Positions 44,234 through 52,327 of a stretch of DNA of 64,000 nt are shown here, one piece after another. The stretch lies in assembly GCA_963704335.1 (NCBI GenBank), contig OY969889.1, positions 3,038,001 through 3,102,000 on the forward strand. Direction: 5' to 3'. The notes under the pieces are model-generated. The model made no database searches, was not told the DNA's origin, and saw nothing but the letters and a program-made list of their open reading frames with translations. This DNA is from PALSA-612 sp963704335 (GTDB lineage: Bacteria; Actinomycetota; Thermoleophilia; Gaiellales; Gaiellaceae). A program made the position numbers and the translations under genes. Each line of letters begins with the position of its first letter. Position 1 is the first letter of the stretch.

Positions 44234-45157
44234 CTAAAGGATCTCCACCACGTCGTCGTCCTCGAGCACATGAGCGGCGCCGACCCGCTGGCCGTCGAAC
44301 TTCGCGGACGGCCCCCACACGCGTGCGCCCGCGCATGCTGCGGCCAGGTCGTGGTGGATCGTGCCCGCCGCGTCCACCACCGTGGCACCAGGCGCGAGCG
44401 CCGCGGCCTCCGCCTCGGTGTCGCCGGGGCGGCGCAGGAAGACGCGGATCAGGCCGGTCAGAAGCCACAGCTCTTCGCGCAGCCGGTCGAGGCTCTCGTC
44501 GTCGAGCACGGAGACGCCCACCGCCGGCAATCCGACAGCGGACGCGATGCGTTCCACGGCACTCTCGTCCGCCTCGTCCAGCTTCGTCACAGCCACGATC
44601 GCGCGATGCGCGATGGTGGCTCTCTCGAGCTCGAGACGTACGGTCGCCAGCCCGTCGAGCGGCGCCGAGGCGTCCTGGCAGAGCACCATCGCGTCAGCCC
44701 CGCGCAGCACCCCCAGCAGCGCGCGACCGCCGCCGCGGTGCTCGTGTGCGCCCTCGATGAGGCCGGGAATCTCCACCAGTTGAACGAGCACGCCACGCAG
44801 CCGCGTCAACGCCGGCACCGGCCGCAGCGTCGTGAACGCGTAGTCCCCGGTCTTGATCTGGATGGACGACAGCGCCTGCAGCAGCGACGACTTACCCGCG
44901 TTCGGTGGCCCGACGAACGCGATCTGCGCCGCGCCCTCCCGACGAACGGCGATCGAGTCACGGTGCACGACCTTCTTGCGGACGCGCGACGCCTCGATCT
45001 CGGCGTTCACCCACTTGCGGATGTCCGCGTACGGCCCGTTCCGGTAGCCAGGCAGCTCCGTGAGGATCTTCCGGAGCTCCGTAATTCGCTCGCGGTCGTC
45101 CTTTCCGACGAGCCGCCGCTTGATGAGCTGCATCTGCGTGCGATGCGGCATTGGCAT
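44234..45157 (-). CDS. DRG/Obg-like GTPase with TGS domain
   Basis: About 307 aa. I place the start at ATG 45157, 8 nt after AAGGGAAGG; a GTG at 45166 is possible. GTPase motifs: G1 GPPNAGKSS, G2 AFTTLRPVPA, G3 EIPGLIEGAHEHRGGG (Glu replacing the usual Asp) and G4 TKLD. The C-terminal 80 residues form a TGS domain (PGATVVDAAGTIHHDLAAAC, HVLEDDDVVEIL). The helical N-terminal part and the RGGGR element resemble the archaeal/eukaryotic DRG family more than bacterial ObgE. Probably ribosome-associated. Confidence 0.85.
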   Translation of the reverse strand: MPMPHRTQMQLIKRRLVGKDDRERITELRKILTELPGYRNGPYADIRKWVNAEIEASRVRKKVVHRDSIAVRREGAAQIAFVGPPNAGKSSLLQALSSIQIKTGDYAFTTLRPVPALTRLRGVLVQLVEIPGLIEGAHEHRGGGRALLGVLRGADAMVLCQDASAPLDGLATVRLELERATIAHRAIVAVTKLDEADESAVERIASAVGLPAVGVSVLDDESLDRLREELWLLTGLIRVFLRRPGDTEAEAAALAPGATVVDAAGTIHHDLAAACAGARVWGPSAKFDGQRVGAAHVLEDDDVVEIL

Positions 45158-45240
45158 CGCGATCACCTTCCCTTCAATTCATGCGGGAAGGTGCGCGCTC
45201 CGGGCAGCCGCCTTCGCGGCCGCGGTGGCGCGTCCCTTTC

Positions 45241-45304
45241 CCGCCGCTCTCTCGGACGCTTGATGCCGAGAGCGGCGGATCAGCCTGTTTTGTTCGAACA
45301 GGCT
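45241..45304. promoter_or_regulatory. Two adjacent strong hairpins in intergenic region
   Basis: The first hairpin (45241-45278) pairs CCGCCGCTCT...CGG with CCGAGAGCGGCGG, about 13 bp with a 2-nt bulge. The second is perfect: AGCCTGTT (45282-45289)/AACAGGCT (45297-45304) with a 7-nt loop. They sit between the divergent GTPase and cupin genes, 80-150 bp from each start, so they may be a structured leader, attenuator or operator. Confidence 0.55.
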
Positions 45305-45404
45305 GCGAGCCAGGAGCGTTCTGGTGCACTCATCGTGCTGCGAGCGTAGCGCACGCCGCCGGATGCGTCATCTCTGGGCGATTGTCGGGGCGTATGCTCA
45401 GTCG

Positions 45405-45767
45405 ATGGAGAGGTACTCATTCGTAGACGTCGACGAGGTGCCGGGCGAAGGGCCCGGCGGCGCCGTCAAGAAGCTCCGGCGGGCGCTCGGAGTGCACGCG
45501 TTCGGCTTCAACTACTTCGAGTTGGCACCCGACGCCCACGGAGTGGAGCACGACGAGACGGAGTCGAGCCAGGAAGAAGTGATGTTCGTCGTCGCCGGCT
45601 CCGGGCGGCTGCGGATCGACGGCGACGAGCTCGAGCTCAAGCCCGGGCGTTTCGTCCGGCTCGATCCGTCTGCGGTTCGCAGCCCCTTCGCGGGGCCCGA
45701 CGGGCTGACCTTCGTCACGTTCGGGTCGCCCGTCAACGAGCGCTACGAGCCGCCTTCCTGGGGCTGA
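45405..45767 (+). CDS. Small cupin-domain protein, second copy
   Basis: 120 aa from ATG 45405. Single cupin domain: EHDETESSQEEVMFVVAGSG and LKPGRFVRLDPSAVRSPF. It parallels the cupin at 42544-42864, suggesting duplication within the region. The only likely ligands in the first motif are His and Glu, so metal binding is uncertain. Divergent from the GTPase gene. Role unknown. Confidence 0.85.
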   Translation: MERYSFVDVDEVPGEGPGGAVKKLRRALGVHAFGFNYFELAPDAHGVEHDETESSQEEVMFVVAGSGRLRIDGDELELKPGRFVRLDPSAVRSPFAGPDGLTFVTFGSPVNERYEPPSWG

Positions 45768-45827
45768 GCCCGCTGAAATTCGCCGGATCCTCAGCCGACT
45801 CTTAGCCTCTACTGCTTTCCTTACAGG

Positions 45828-46812
45828 GTGAAGGCCGCGATCGTTGGAGTCCTGTTGGCGGTAGTGCTGGCCGCGAGCCCGTCGTCACTGGCCGCCCCGA
45901 GCGCCGCGACAACGGGCGTCGTGGTCGTCAACACGCGTCTCGCCTACGGCGGAGGAGGCGGTGCCGGCACGGGCGTCGTGCTCACGTCGTCGGGGACTGT
46001 GCTGACGAACAACCACGTCATCCGTGGCGCCGGCACGGTCCGCGTCACGGTCCCTTCGAGCGGCCGGACATACACAGCCACGGTGGCCGGCTACAGCGTC
46101 TCCAAGGACATTGCGGTGCTCGAGCTGCGCGACGCCCAGGGGCTTGCGACGGTGCAGACGGGCAACTCGAACACGGTCGACGTCGGAGACAGCGTGACGG
46201 CGGTCGGCAACGCCGGTGGCACCGGGAAGCTGACCACGAAGCGCGGCAAGGTGACCGGCCTTAGCGAGTCGATAACCGTCCGCAACGTCGACGGCGAACC
46301 GTTCACGCTGCCCGGGTTGATCGAGACCACGGCGCCGTTGCGGTCGGGCGACTCGGGCGGCCCGCTGCTCGCGGGGGATCGCGTGATCGGCATCGACGCC
46401 GCTGCAGGAGGTGGCCTCTTCTTCCGGGGCAGCGCGCAGGGATATGCGATTCCGATCAACAGGGCATTGAAGATCGCCGGACAGATCGAGGCGGGGCGCA
46501 GCTCGTCGACCGTCCACGTCGGGCCGACCGCCTTTCTCGGCGTCGGACTGCAGCCGCGCGAGCGCGGTTGGTGACGACGTATCCGGCGCGCTGGTCGAGC
46601 GCGTGGCGTCGGGCACGCCCGCCGCCAAGGCGGGCATCGGCGCCAACGACCTCATCACGTCGTTCGCCGGAAAGCCGGTCTCGTCGCCGGCGAGCCTCAG
46701 GAAGCTCGTCCTGCAGGCCGCGCCGGGCACGACCGTGCGCATCACCTGGATCGATCCCAGCGCAGGACGCACGAGCGCGGCCGTGCGCCTAGTTGCCGGC
46801 CCTCCGCAGTAG
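45828..46812 (+). CDS. HtrA-like S1C serine protease with PDZ, frameshifted
   Basis: GTG start followed by a Sec signal peptide (cleavage near LAAPS). The trypsin-like domain has the catalytic triad: His in LTNNHV, Asp in SKDIAVLELR and Ser in RSGDSGGPLL. After LGVGLQP the first frame ends at 46572-46574, while the +1 frame continues with a PDZ domain (GALVERVASGTPAAKAGIGA) to a stop at 46810-46812. One extra base near 46550-46566 therefore separates protease and PDZ. The intact product would be an extracytoplasmic quality-control protease. It converges over 24 bp with the HxlR gene. Confidence 0.82.
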
Positions 46813-47100
46813 GTCGTCCAGCACCGCCGAAAGCCGCTGGCCGCGATCCGTCAGCACGTACTCCGTCCGGGGCGGGCGGGCGTCGACGACGCGTCGCTCC
46901 AACACGCCGGCCTCGGCCAGCTCGTCGAGGCGGGCCGACAGCGTGCCGGGCGGCACGGCGCCGAGCACCTGCCGGAACTCGTTGAACCGCGATGCCCCGG
47001 CGCGCGACGCGTAGACGATCGCGAGCGCATAGCGCCTGCCGAGCAGCTCGGCTCCCCGCCGGACGTCCTCAGGGATCGGCTCGCAGTTGCGGCAGCGCAT
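46789..47100 (-). CDS. HxlR-family winged-helix regulator
   Basis: 103 aa. The typical HxlR layout is present: an N-terminal cysteine pair (RCRNCEP), helix-turn-helix region SRFNEFRQVLGAVPPGTLSA, and the wing YVLTDRGQRL. The second landmark of the family, TLSARLDELAEAGVLERR, is intact. It lies 12 bp after the lon stop codon region in the same orientation, so it might be read through from lon. The regulated genes are unknown. Confidence 0.9.
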   Translation of the reverse strand: MRCRNCEPIPEDVRRGAELLGRRYALAIVYASRAGASRFNEFRQVLGAVPPGTLSARLDELAEAGVLERRVVDARPPRTEYVLTDRGQRLSAVLDDLLRRAGN

Positions 47101-47112
47101 GGCCGGTCCTCC

Positions 47113-49407
47113 TTACGCTGCGAGCGCCGCCTCGGCGCGGCCGGCCGGCTCGAGCGCGAGCTCGAGCACCTCGCCGATGGACATCACCGGATGGAACTCG
47201 ATCTGCTCACGGACGTCCTCGGGAACATCGTCGAGGTCGGCGCGGTTGCGCTCGGGGATGATGACGTCGGTGATGCCGGCCGCGTGCGCGGCAAGCACCT
47301 TCTGCTTCAGGCCGCCGATCGGCAGGACGCGCCCCTGCAGCGTGATCTCGCCGGTCATGCCGACCGTGTGCTTCACCGGCCGCCCGGTGAGCAGCGACGC
47401 GAGCGCGCTCGTCATGGCGATGCCCGCGCTCGGGCCGTCCTTCGGAATGGCGCCCGCGGGCACGTGGACGTGGAACGTGTGGCCCTCGAACCGCTCGTCC
47501 GGGATGTCGAGGTCAGCCGCGTGCGCGTGCACCCAGGACAGCGCGATGCGCGCCGACTCCTTCATGACGTCGCCGAGCTGGCCGGTGAGGACCAGCGGAT
47601 CGTCCTCGCCCGGCAGCGCCGTCGCCTCGACGAAGAGCACATCGCCGCCCGTCCCGGTAACGGCGAGGCCGGTCGCGACGCCAGGAACGGCGGTGCGCTC
47701 AGCCGTCTCGCGGTAGAAGCGCTGCCGGCCGAGCGCGTCACGCACAGCCGCCTCGTCGATCGCGACCGGCGAGGTCGCCTTGCCGGCGGCGATGCTCGTC
47801 GCGGTCTTGCGCAGGAGCTTCCCGAGCTCCCGCTCGAGCTGCCGCACCCCGGCCTCGCGCGTGTAGTCGGATACGACGAGCTCGAGCACGTCGTCAACGA
47901 TCGAGACCTCGTCTTCGAGCAGGCCGTTCCGCTCCCGCTGGCGCGGCCAGAGGTAGTCGCGTGCGATGGCGACCTTCTCGTCGGTCGTGTAGCCGTCGAA
48001 GCGGATGACCTCCATCCGGTCGAGCAGCGGGCCGGGAATGGTGTCCGCGATGTTCGCGGTGGCGATGAAGACGACCTCGGACAGGTCGACCTCGACGTCG
48101 AGGTAGTGGTCGCGGAACGAGTGGTTCTGCGCCGGGTCGAGCACTTCGAGCAGCGCAGCAGACGGGTCGCCGCGCCAGTCGGCGCCGACCTTGTCGACCT
48201 CGTCGAGCATGATCACCGGGTTCATCGTCCCGGCGTCTCGCAACGCCCTCACCAGCCGACCGGGGAGCGCGCCGATGTATGTGCGGCGGTGACCGCGGAT
48301 CTCGGCCTCGTCGCGAACGCCGCCCAGCGACATGCGCACGAACTCGCGGTTGAGCGCGCGCGCGATCGACTCGCCGACGGACGTCTTGCCCGTGCCCGGC
48401 GGGCCGATCAGCGTGAGGATGGCACCCGAGCGCTTGTCCTCGGCGATGTCGCGCTCCTGGCGGAGCTTTCGCACTGCCAGGTACTCGACGATGCGCTCCT
48501 TCACGTCATCGAGCCCCGCGTGGTCGGCGTCGAGCACCTCGCGGGCGTTGACCGGGTCGAGCCGCTCTTCGGAGCGGACGCCCCACGGCACGGCGAGCAG
48601 CCAGTCGAGGTACGTGCGGATCATCGACGACTCTCCGGTGGAGTCACCCATTCGTTCGAGCCGGCCGAGCTCGCGCTCCGCCTGTTCGCGGACGTCGTCA
48701 GGCATGTCGGCCGATGCGATCTGCTCGCGGTACTCCTCGATCACCGAGCCCTCGTCCTCGCCGAGCTCCTTGCGGATCGAGTCGAGCTGCTTACGGAGGA
48801 AGTAGTCGCGCTGCTGCTTCTGCGCGCCGGACTCGACGTCCTCGCGAATGCGCTTGCGCACTTGGAGCTCGGCGAGCCGCTCGCGCTGGAGCCGCACCGC
48901 GAGCTCGAGCCGCTCGATGATGTCGACGGCCTCGAGCAGCTGCACTTTCTCGTCGAAGGCGATGTCGGGCGAGTAGCCGGCGGTGTCGGCGAGCGCGCCC
49001 GGCTCGCGTACCGCGCGAACGAACGCCGAAACGCGCTCGTCGGCGCCGCGTAGCTCGAAGATCTCCTCGACGACGGCGCGATACTCGACCTCGAGCTCGC
49101 GCGTCTTCGCCAGCGGCGGCGTCTCGTCTGGGCGCTCCTCGACCTCGACCCGAAGGCGGCCGTGCTGGTCCGTCTCGGCCGTGCGGAGGACGGCCCGGTG
49201 GAGGCCGGCGACCGAAACGGCCTCGACGCCGCCGGGAAGGCGAACTCGCTCGACGACCTCGGCGACCGTGCCGACGGACGCGTGCTCGGACTCGTGCTTC
49301 GGGACGAGCACGACGCGCTCGTCGTCGCCGACGTCAGCGGTAAGTGTGATGTTCATGCCCGGGAAGACGACAGCGTCCTCGAGCGATACGAGCAGGAGTT
49401 TGCTCAC
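47113..49407 (-). CDS. lon: ATP-dependent protease Lon
   Basis: 764 aa, complete. The N-terminal substrate domain (about 1-200) is followed by a coiled-coil region (QLDSIRKELGEDEGS), an AAA module with Walker A GPPGTGKTS and Walker B IMLDEVDKV, and the protease domain with catalytic Ser660 (DGPSAG) and Lys701 (GGLKQK). Start GTG 49407 has AAAGGA upstream. Degrades misfolded and regulatory proteins in the cytosol. An inverted repeat 22-38 nt upstream of the start is a candidate operator. Confidence 0.97.
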   Translation of the reverse strand: MSKLLLVSLEDAVVFPGMNITLTADVGDDERVVLVPKHESEHASVGTVAEVVERVRLPGGVEAVSVAGLHRAVLRTAETDQHGRLRVEVEERPDETPPLAKTRELEVEYRAVVEEIFELRGADERVSAFVRAVREPGALADTAGYSPDIAFDEKVQLLEAVDIIERLELAVRLQRERLAELQVRKRIREDVESGAQKQQRDYFLRKQLDSIRKELGEDEGSVIEEYREQIASADMPDDVREQAERELGRLERMGDSTGESSMIRTYLDWLLAVPWGVRSEERLDPVNAREVLDADHAGLDDVKERIVEYLAVRKLRQERDIAEDKRSGAILTLIGPPGTGKTSVGESIARALNREFVRMSLGGVRDEAEIRGHRRTYIGALPGRLVRALRDAGTMNPVIMLDEVDKVGADWRGDPSAALLEVLDPAQNHSFRDHYLDVEVDLSEVVFIATANIADTIPGPLLDRMEVIRFDGYTTDEKVAIARDYLWPRQRERNGLLEDEVSIVDDVLELVVSDYTREAGVRQLERELGKLLRKTATSIAAGKATSPVAIDEAAVRDALGRQRFYRETAERTAVPGVATGLAVTGTGGDVLFVEATALPGEDDPLVLTGQLGDVMKESARIALSWVHAHAADLDIPDERFEGHTFHVHVPAGAIPKDGPSAGIAMTSALASLLTGRPVKHTVGMTGEITLQGRVLPIGGLKQKVLAAHAAGITDVIIPERNRADLDDVPEDVREQIEFHPVMSIGEVLELALEPAGRAEAALAA

Positions 49408-49428
49408 AACGATCCTTTCTCAGTAGTT

Positions 49429-49445
49429 GCTACAAAAAGTGTAGC
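49429..49445. promoter_or_regulatory. Inverted repeat upstream of lon
   Basis: Perfect 6-bp repeat GCTACA-AAAAG-TGTAGC, centred about 30 nt before the lon start. It could be a repressor site or a 5'-UTR hairpin. It does not match the HAIR heat-shock operator as I know it (CTTGAGT-N7-ACTCAAG). Confidence 0.4.
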
Positions 49446-49528
49446 TCCAACCGCGTGTCGTCGGCAAGCTCAACGCAACAACGTCGTCGAGTTGATCAGT
49501 ACTGCATGGGACCCGGCACGGCGTCGCG

Positions 49529-49544
49529 GTCCTCCGCGGAGGAC
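49529..49544. terminator. 16-bp palindrome, possible terminator
   Basis: Perfect palindrome GTCCTCCGCGGAGGAC, ending at the stop codon of a short open stretch read on the minus strand. It lies between the NHL-repeat gene and lon and could end the transcript of the former. Confidence 0.4.
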
Positions 49545-49672
49545 TAGTCGGCGCGATCTCCCGCTGACTCGTCTGCGTCGGGCGTCGGGACAACCGTCAC
49601 GGACACGCTCGTAGGCCTACCGCCGTCGAGCCGCAGGCTCACGGTTCGCTCACCGGCCTCCAGCGCCGGAGA
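49544..49672 (-). other. Short open remnant, C-terminal-like
   Basis: About 42 codons on the minus strand between two in-frame stops, reading PALEAGERTVSLRLDGG and then VSVTVVPTPDADESAGDRAD. The composition is protein-like (beta-rich then acidic), but no start or ribosome site is present. It may be a decayed C-terminus of a larger gene or coincidence. Confidence 0.3.
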
Positions 49673-49694
49673 CTACTGTCAGTGGCCGTCTTGC

Positions 49695-50646
49695 TCAGCG
49701 CAGGAACGTCGTCAAGGTCGTGCTGCCGGAGGCGAGCCGCCTGATGGCGGCGATCGGCTCGCTCTGGCTGATCAAGACCGCGCCCGACACCGGCTCCACG
49801 TCGCTCGGCAGAAATCCGACCTTGCCGATCGCCACGCGATCCACGTGACGTGACACTCGCCCCGTTCCGATCACGCGCAGCACAGATCCGCTCGCGTCGA
49901 CCTGCGTGACGGTGCCACCGGTAGGGCCTCCGTCGAGGAGGTACAGCGTGCCGCCCGGGCCAGGGACGATCTTGAAGACGGGCAGCTTCACCACTATGTC
50001 GATCACGCCTGTTGCCTTGTCGATCCGGCGAACGCCGGCTGCGTCGGCGACGAGCAGGTTGCCCCGTGTGTCGTAGGCGACGTCGTGCGGGCGGTTCACC
50101 TGCGCGTGCGCGGCGAGGCCGCCGTCGCCGCCTGACGCCTGCGTCCCGTTGCCGGCGATCAGCTCGACTCTGCCCGTTCGCAGATCGACCCGGTGGACGA
50201 ACCCGTCGATCGACGCGAGGGCCAGGGAGCTCTGGTCAGGATGGACTGCGAGACCGGCCACGTCGGTGACGCTTCGCGACCGTGGTGATGATCCCGCGAG
50301 AGCTGATCCGGCGCACCCGTCCCTGGTTGAAGTCGGTCAGATAGAGATTGCCGGCGCGGTCGAACACGAGCTCGGTCGGCTCATCGATTCGTGCCTTTCG
50401 CGCGGGGCCTTTGTCGCCGGACGATCCGGCCACGCCCGTGCCGGCGAACACGGTGAGCTTGCGCGTGCGCAGGTCGAGGCGAAGCACCTGGTGGCGAAGG
50501 CCGTCCGCGATGTAGAGCGAGGAGCCGCGCGCCTCGAGGTCGTAGGGCAGACGCAGGCTAGGTGGAGCCGCCGCTCCACCCTCGGCCGCCGCCGTCGACG
50601 CGGCGATGACGATTCCCATGAAGAGTGCGATCGAGCACCAACGCAT
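49695..50646 (-). CDS. Secreted NHL-repeat beta-propeller protein, frameshifted
   Basis: Starts at ATG 50646 with a signal peptide (MRWCSIALFMGIVIAAS). NHL-type repeats follow: LRLPYDLEARGSSLYIADGL, TELVFDRAGNLYLTDFNQ, then, after a one-base shift near 50275, VNRPHDVAYDTRGNLLVADA. The upstream frame reads IITTVAKRHR and the downstream frame resumes as SVTDVAGLAVHPD, so one extra base is present. The repaired protein is about 316 aa. A secreted propeller binding unknown partners. Confidence 0.78.
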
Positions 50647-51008
50647 TCGGTGCTGTACACCGCATGACCGTGGATGGTTCCCTAGGCAGATCGCAGGCGA
50701 CCGGCAAACAGCTTCGGCTTGGAGCTCAGCTCCGGCTCCGGGCTTAGCTCCGGCTTCCGCTGCTTTCTGGTCTCCGGCTCGAAGCTCGTGCGCAGACCGT
50801 CGAGCCACGAGCCCTCCGGGCACGTCGAGATGGCGCGGTCCGCAGGCTCCGCAGAGCTGGTCATTCGCTCCTTGAGGCTGATGACAGCGATCGAGTCCTG
50901 GCCGCGCTGGCGCACCCTCTATGTATCAGCGGTCCAGGCGAGTCGCGCAACGCCAGGACGGGTGATCTCAAACTAGGATCCCCCGCGACCCCCAACTGGA
51001 AGGAGCAC

Positions 51009-51323
51009 ATGATGTACGCACGACTCGTCTCATTCTCGGGCGTAGACCCTGAGAAGCGCGCGGAAGCGACAGCGACGATCCGGGAGCGGGTGATTCCGAC
51101 GCTGCGCGGGTTTGACGGCTTCGCCGGTTACATCGGGCTCTACGACGAGGAGGGCGGGCGCGCGAAGGGCCTCCTGCTCTGGAAGAGCAAGGAGACGGCG
51201 GAGGCCGCAGAGCCCAAGCTCTCCGAGATGCGCGCCCAGGTCGCGGAGACGATGGGTCTCACGCTCGAGTCGGCCGATCTCTACGAGGCCCCGATCGTCG
51301 AGCTGGAAGCTACGCACGTCTGA
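51009..51323 (+). CDS. ABM-like (dimeric alpha-beta barrel) small protein
   Basis: 104 aa; ATG at 51009 (a second ATG follows at once) with AAGGAG upstream. The ferredoxin-like beta-alpha-beta pattern MYARLVSFSGVDPEKRAEA, LRGFDGFAGYIGLYDEEGGR and ADLYEAPIVELE resembles the antibiotic biosynthesis monooxygenase-like superfamily. Many such proteins are not monooxygenases. No cofactor motif is expected. Function unknown. Confidence 0.75.
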   Translation: MMYARLVSFSGVDPEKRAEATATIRERVIPTLRGFDGFAGYIGLYDEEGGRAKGLLLWKSKETAEAAEPKLSEMRAQVAETMGLTLESADLYEAPIVELEATHV

Positions 51324-51346
51324 GCGCCGCTTGGCGTAGCGAGCAC

Positions 51347-52132
51347 CTAGGCAGGCGTCGCCGGAGGGATTGCGGAGTCCGGCCGCGCCGCGCTGCGTCC
51401 AAGGAACCCTGCGCTGGCGACGATGGCTGCGAAGGCGGCGACTTGGATCACGCCCTGCGCGCCGCTCGGTAGTGCCTCGGAGAAGAGCACGAAGCCCGCG
51501 GCGATCGGAACGGCGTTCGTGACCAGCGTGGCGATCCCGGCAGCCGTGAGCGCGCTGCCGTGCTGGAAGCCCGTCTGGAGCACCCCTGTGCCGGCTGCGT
51601 AACAGACGATCAGAGGGATCACGGCCAGGAACCAGATGCCCCCCAGGGAGACGAGCTTCGCAGAGATGTCCCCGTCGGCGAACAGTAGTCCAGCGGCAAG
51701 TCCGAGCGCTGCCGCCCTCGCCAGGCGTGTGGGAACGGCGACGAGAGCAATCGCGGCGCCGCCCGCAGCTGCGAGCCAGATCACGACTCCCACTCCGTGT
51801 GGTGCGTCGGACGTGGGGTTGATGCCCACCAGCGAAATGGCAAGCAGCACGAGCCCGATGAGTGCGAGTCCGACGGCGAGTTGCTCCTGTCGCGAGAGCA
51901 GGCTCGGGTCGCCGCGTACGCTCAGGAGTGCGAGCACGGCGATGCCCGAGGCGCTGACGGCCTGCACGAGGCTGAGGGGTGCAAGCGCAAGCGCAGTGAC
52001 GTAGACGAGCCAACCGGCAGTCTCGGTGGCGAAGCCCATCACCCAACGGCGGCTGCCCAGTAGGAGCCCGAGCGAGCGCCTCAGCTGGCGAAAGCTGAGC
52101 GGGGGCAGCGCGGCCACCGCTTTGTGCTCCAT
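51347..52132 (-). CDS. DMT-superfamily (EamA/NIPA-like) transporter
   Basis: 261 aa as conventionally started at ATG 52132, with about eight hydrophobic helices (GWLVYVTALALAPLSLVQAV, GVLQTGFQHGSALTAAGIA). In the same frame upstream of 52132 a further hydrophobic segment reads GLFLALVSALAINWAYT, so the first helix is cut off. A GAGGAGG site and an ATG about 12 nt later lie in the next frame, so one missing base near 52190 could restore the full gene. The substrate cannot be told from sequence. Confidence 0.8.
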   Translation of the reverse strand: MEHKAVAALPPLSFRQLRRSLGLLLGSRRWVMGFATETAGWLVYVTALALAPLSLVQAVSASGIAVLALLSVRGDPSLLSRQEQLAVGLALIGLVLLAISLVGINPTSDAPHGVGVVIWLAAAGGAAIALVAVPTRLARAAALGLAAGLLFADGDISAKLVSLGGIWFLAVIPLIVCYAAGTGVLQTGFQHGSALTAAGIATLVTNAVPIAAGFVLFSEALPSGAQGVIQVAAFAAIVASAGFLGRSAARPDSAIPPATPA

Positions 52133-52327
52133 CGTGTATGCCCAGTTGATCGCCAGGGCCGAGACGAGCGCCAGAAAGAGCCCTACCCAAACATCTGCGA
52201 CGACGTCCTCCTCTACTCCGAAGCGCCCAGGCGGCTGACGTTCGAGCCTACGCCACTACGTCCTACGCCGCACGGGCCTGCAACGGCGGGCCCAGGCATG
52301 GCGACGTACTGCACTAGTCTCTTCGAG

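Noticed and set aside
47191..49053. 620-codon plus-strand frame opposite lon
   Set aside because: The minus strand encodes a complete, motif-perfect Lon; the opposite frame is its mirror and has no features of its own.
50700..50800. Imperfect CTCCGGCTC-type direct repeats on the plus strand
   Set aside because: Short and irregular, within low-complexity GC-rich DNA; not enough for an operator array or CRISPR-like structure.
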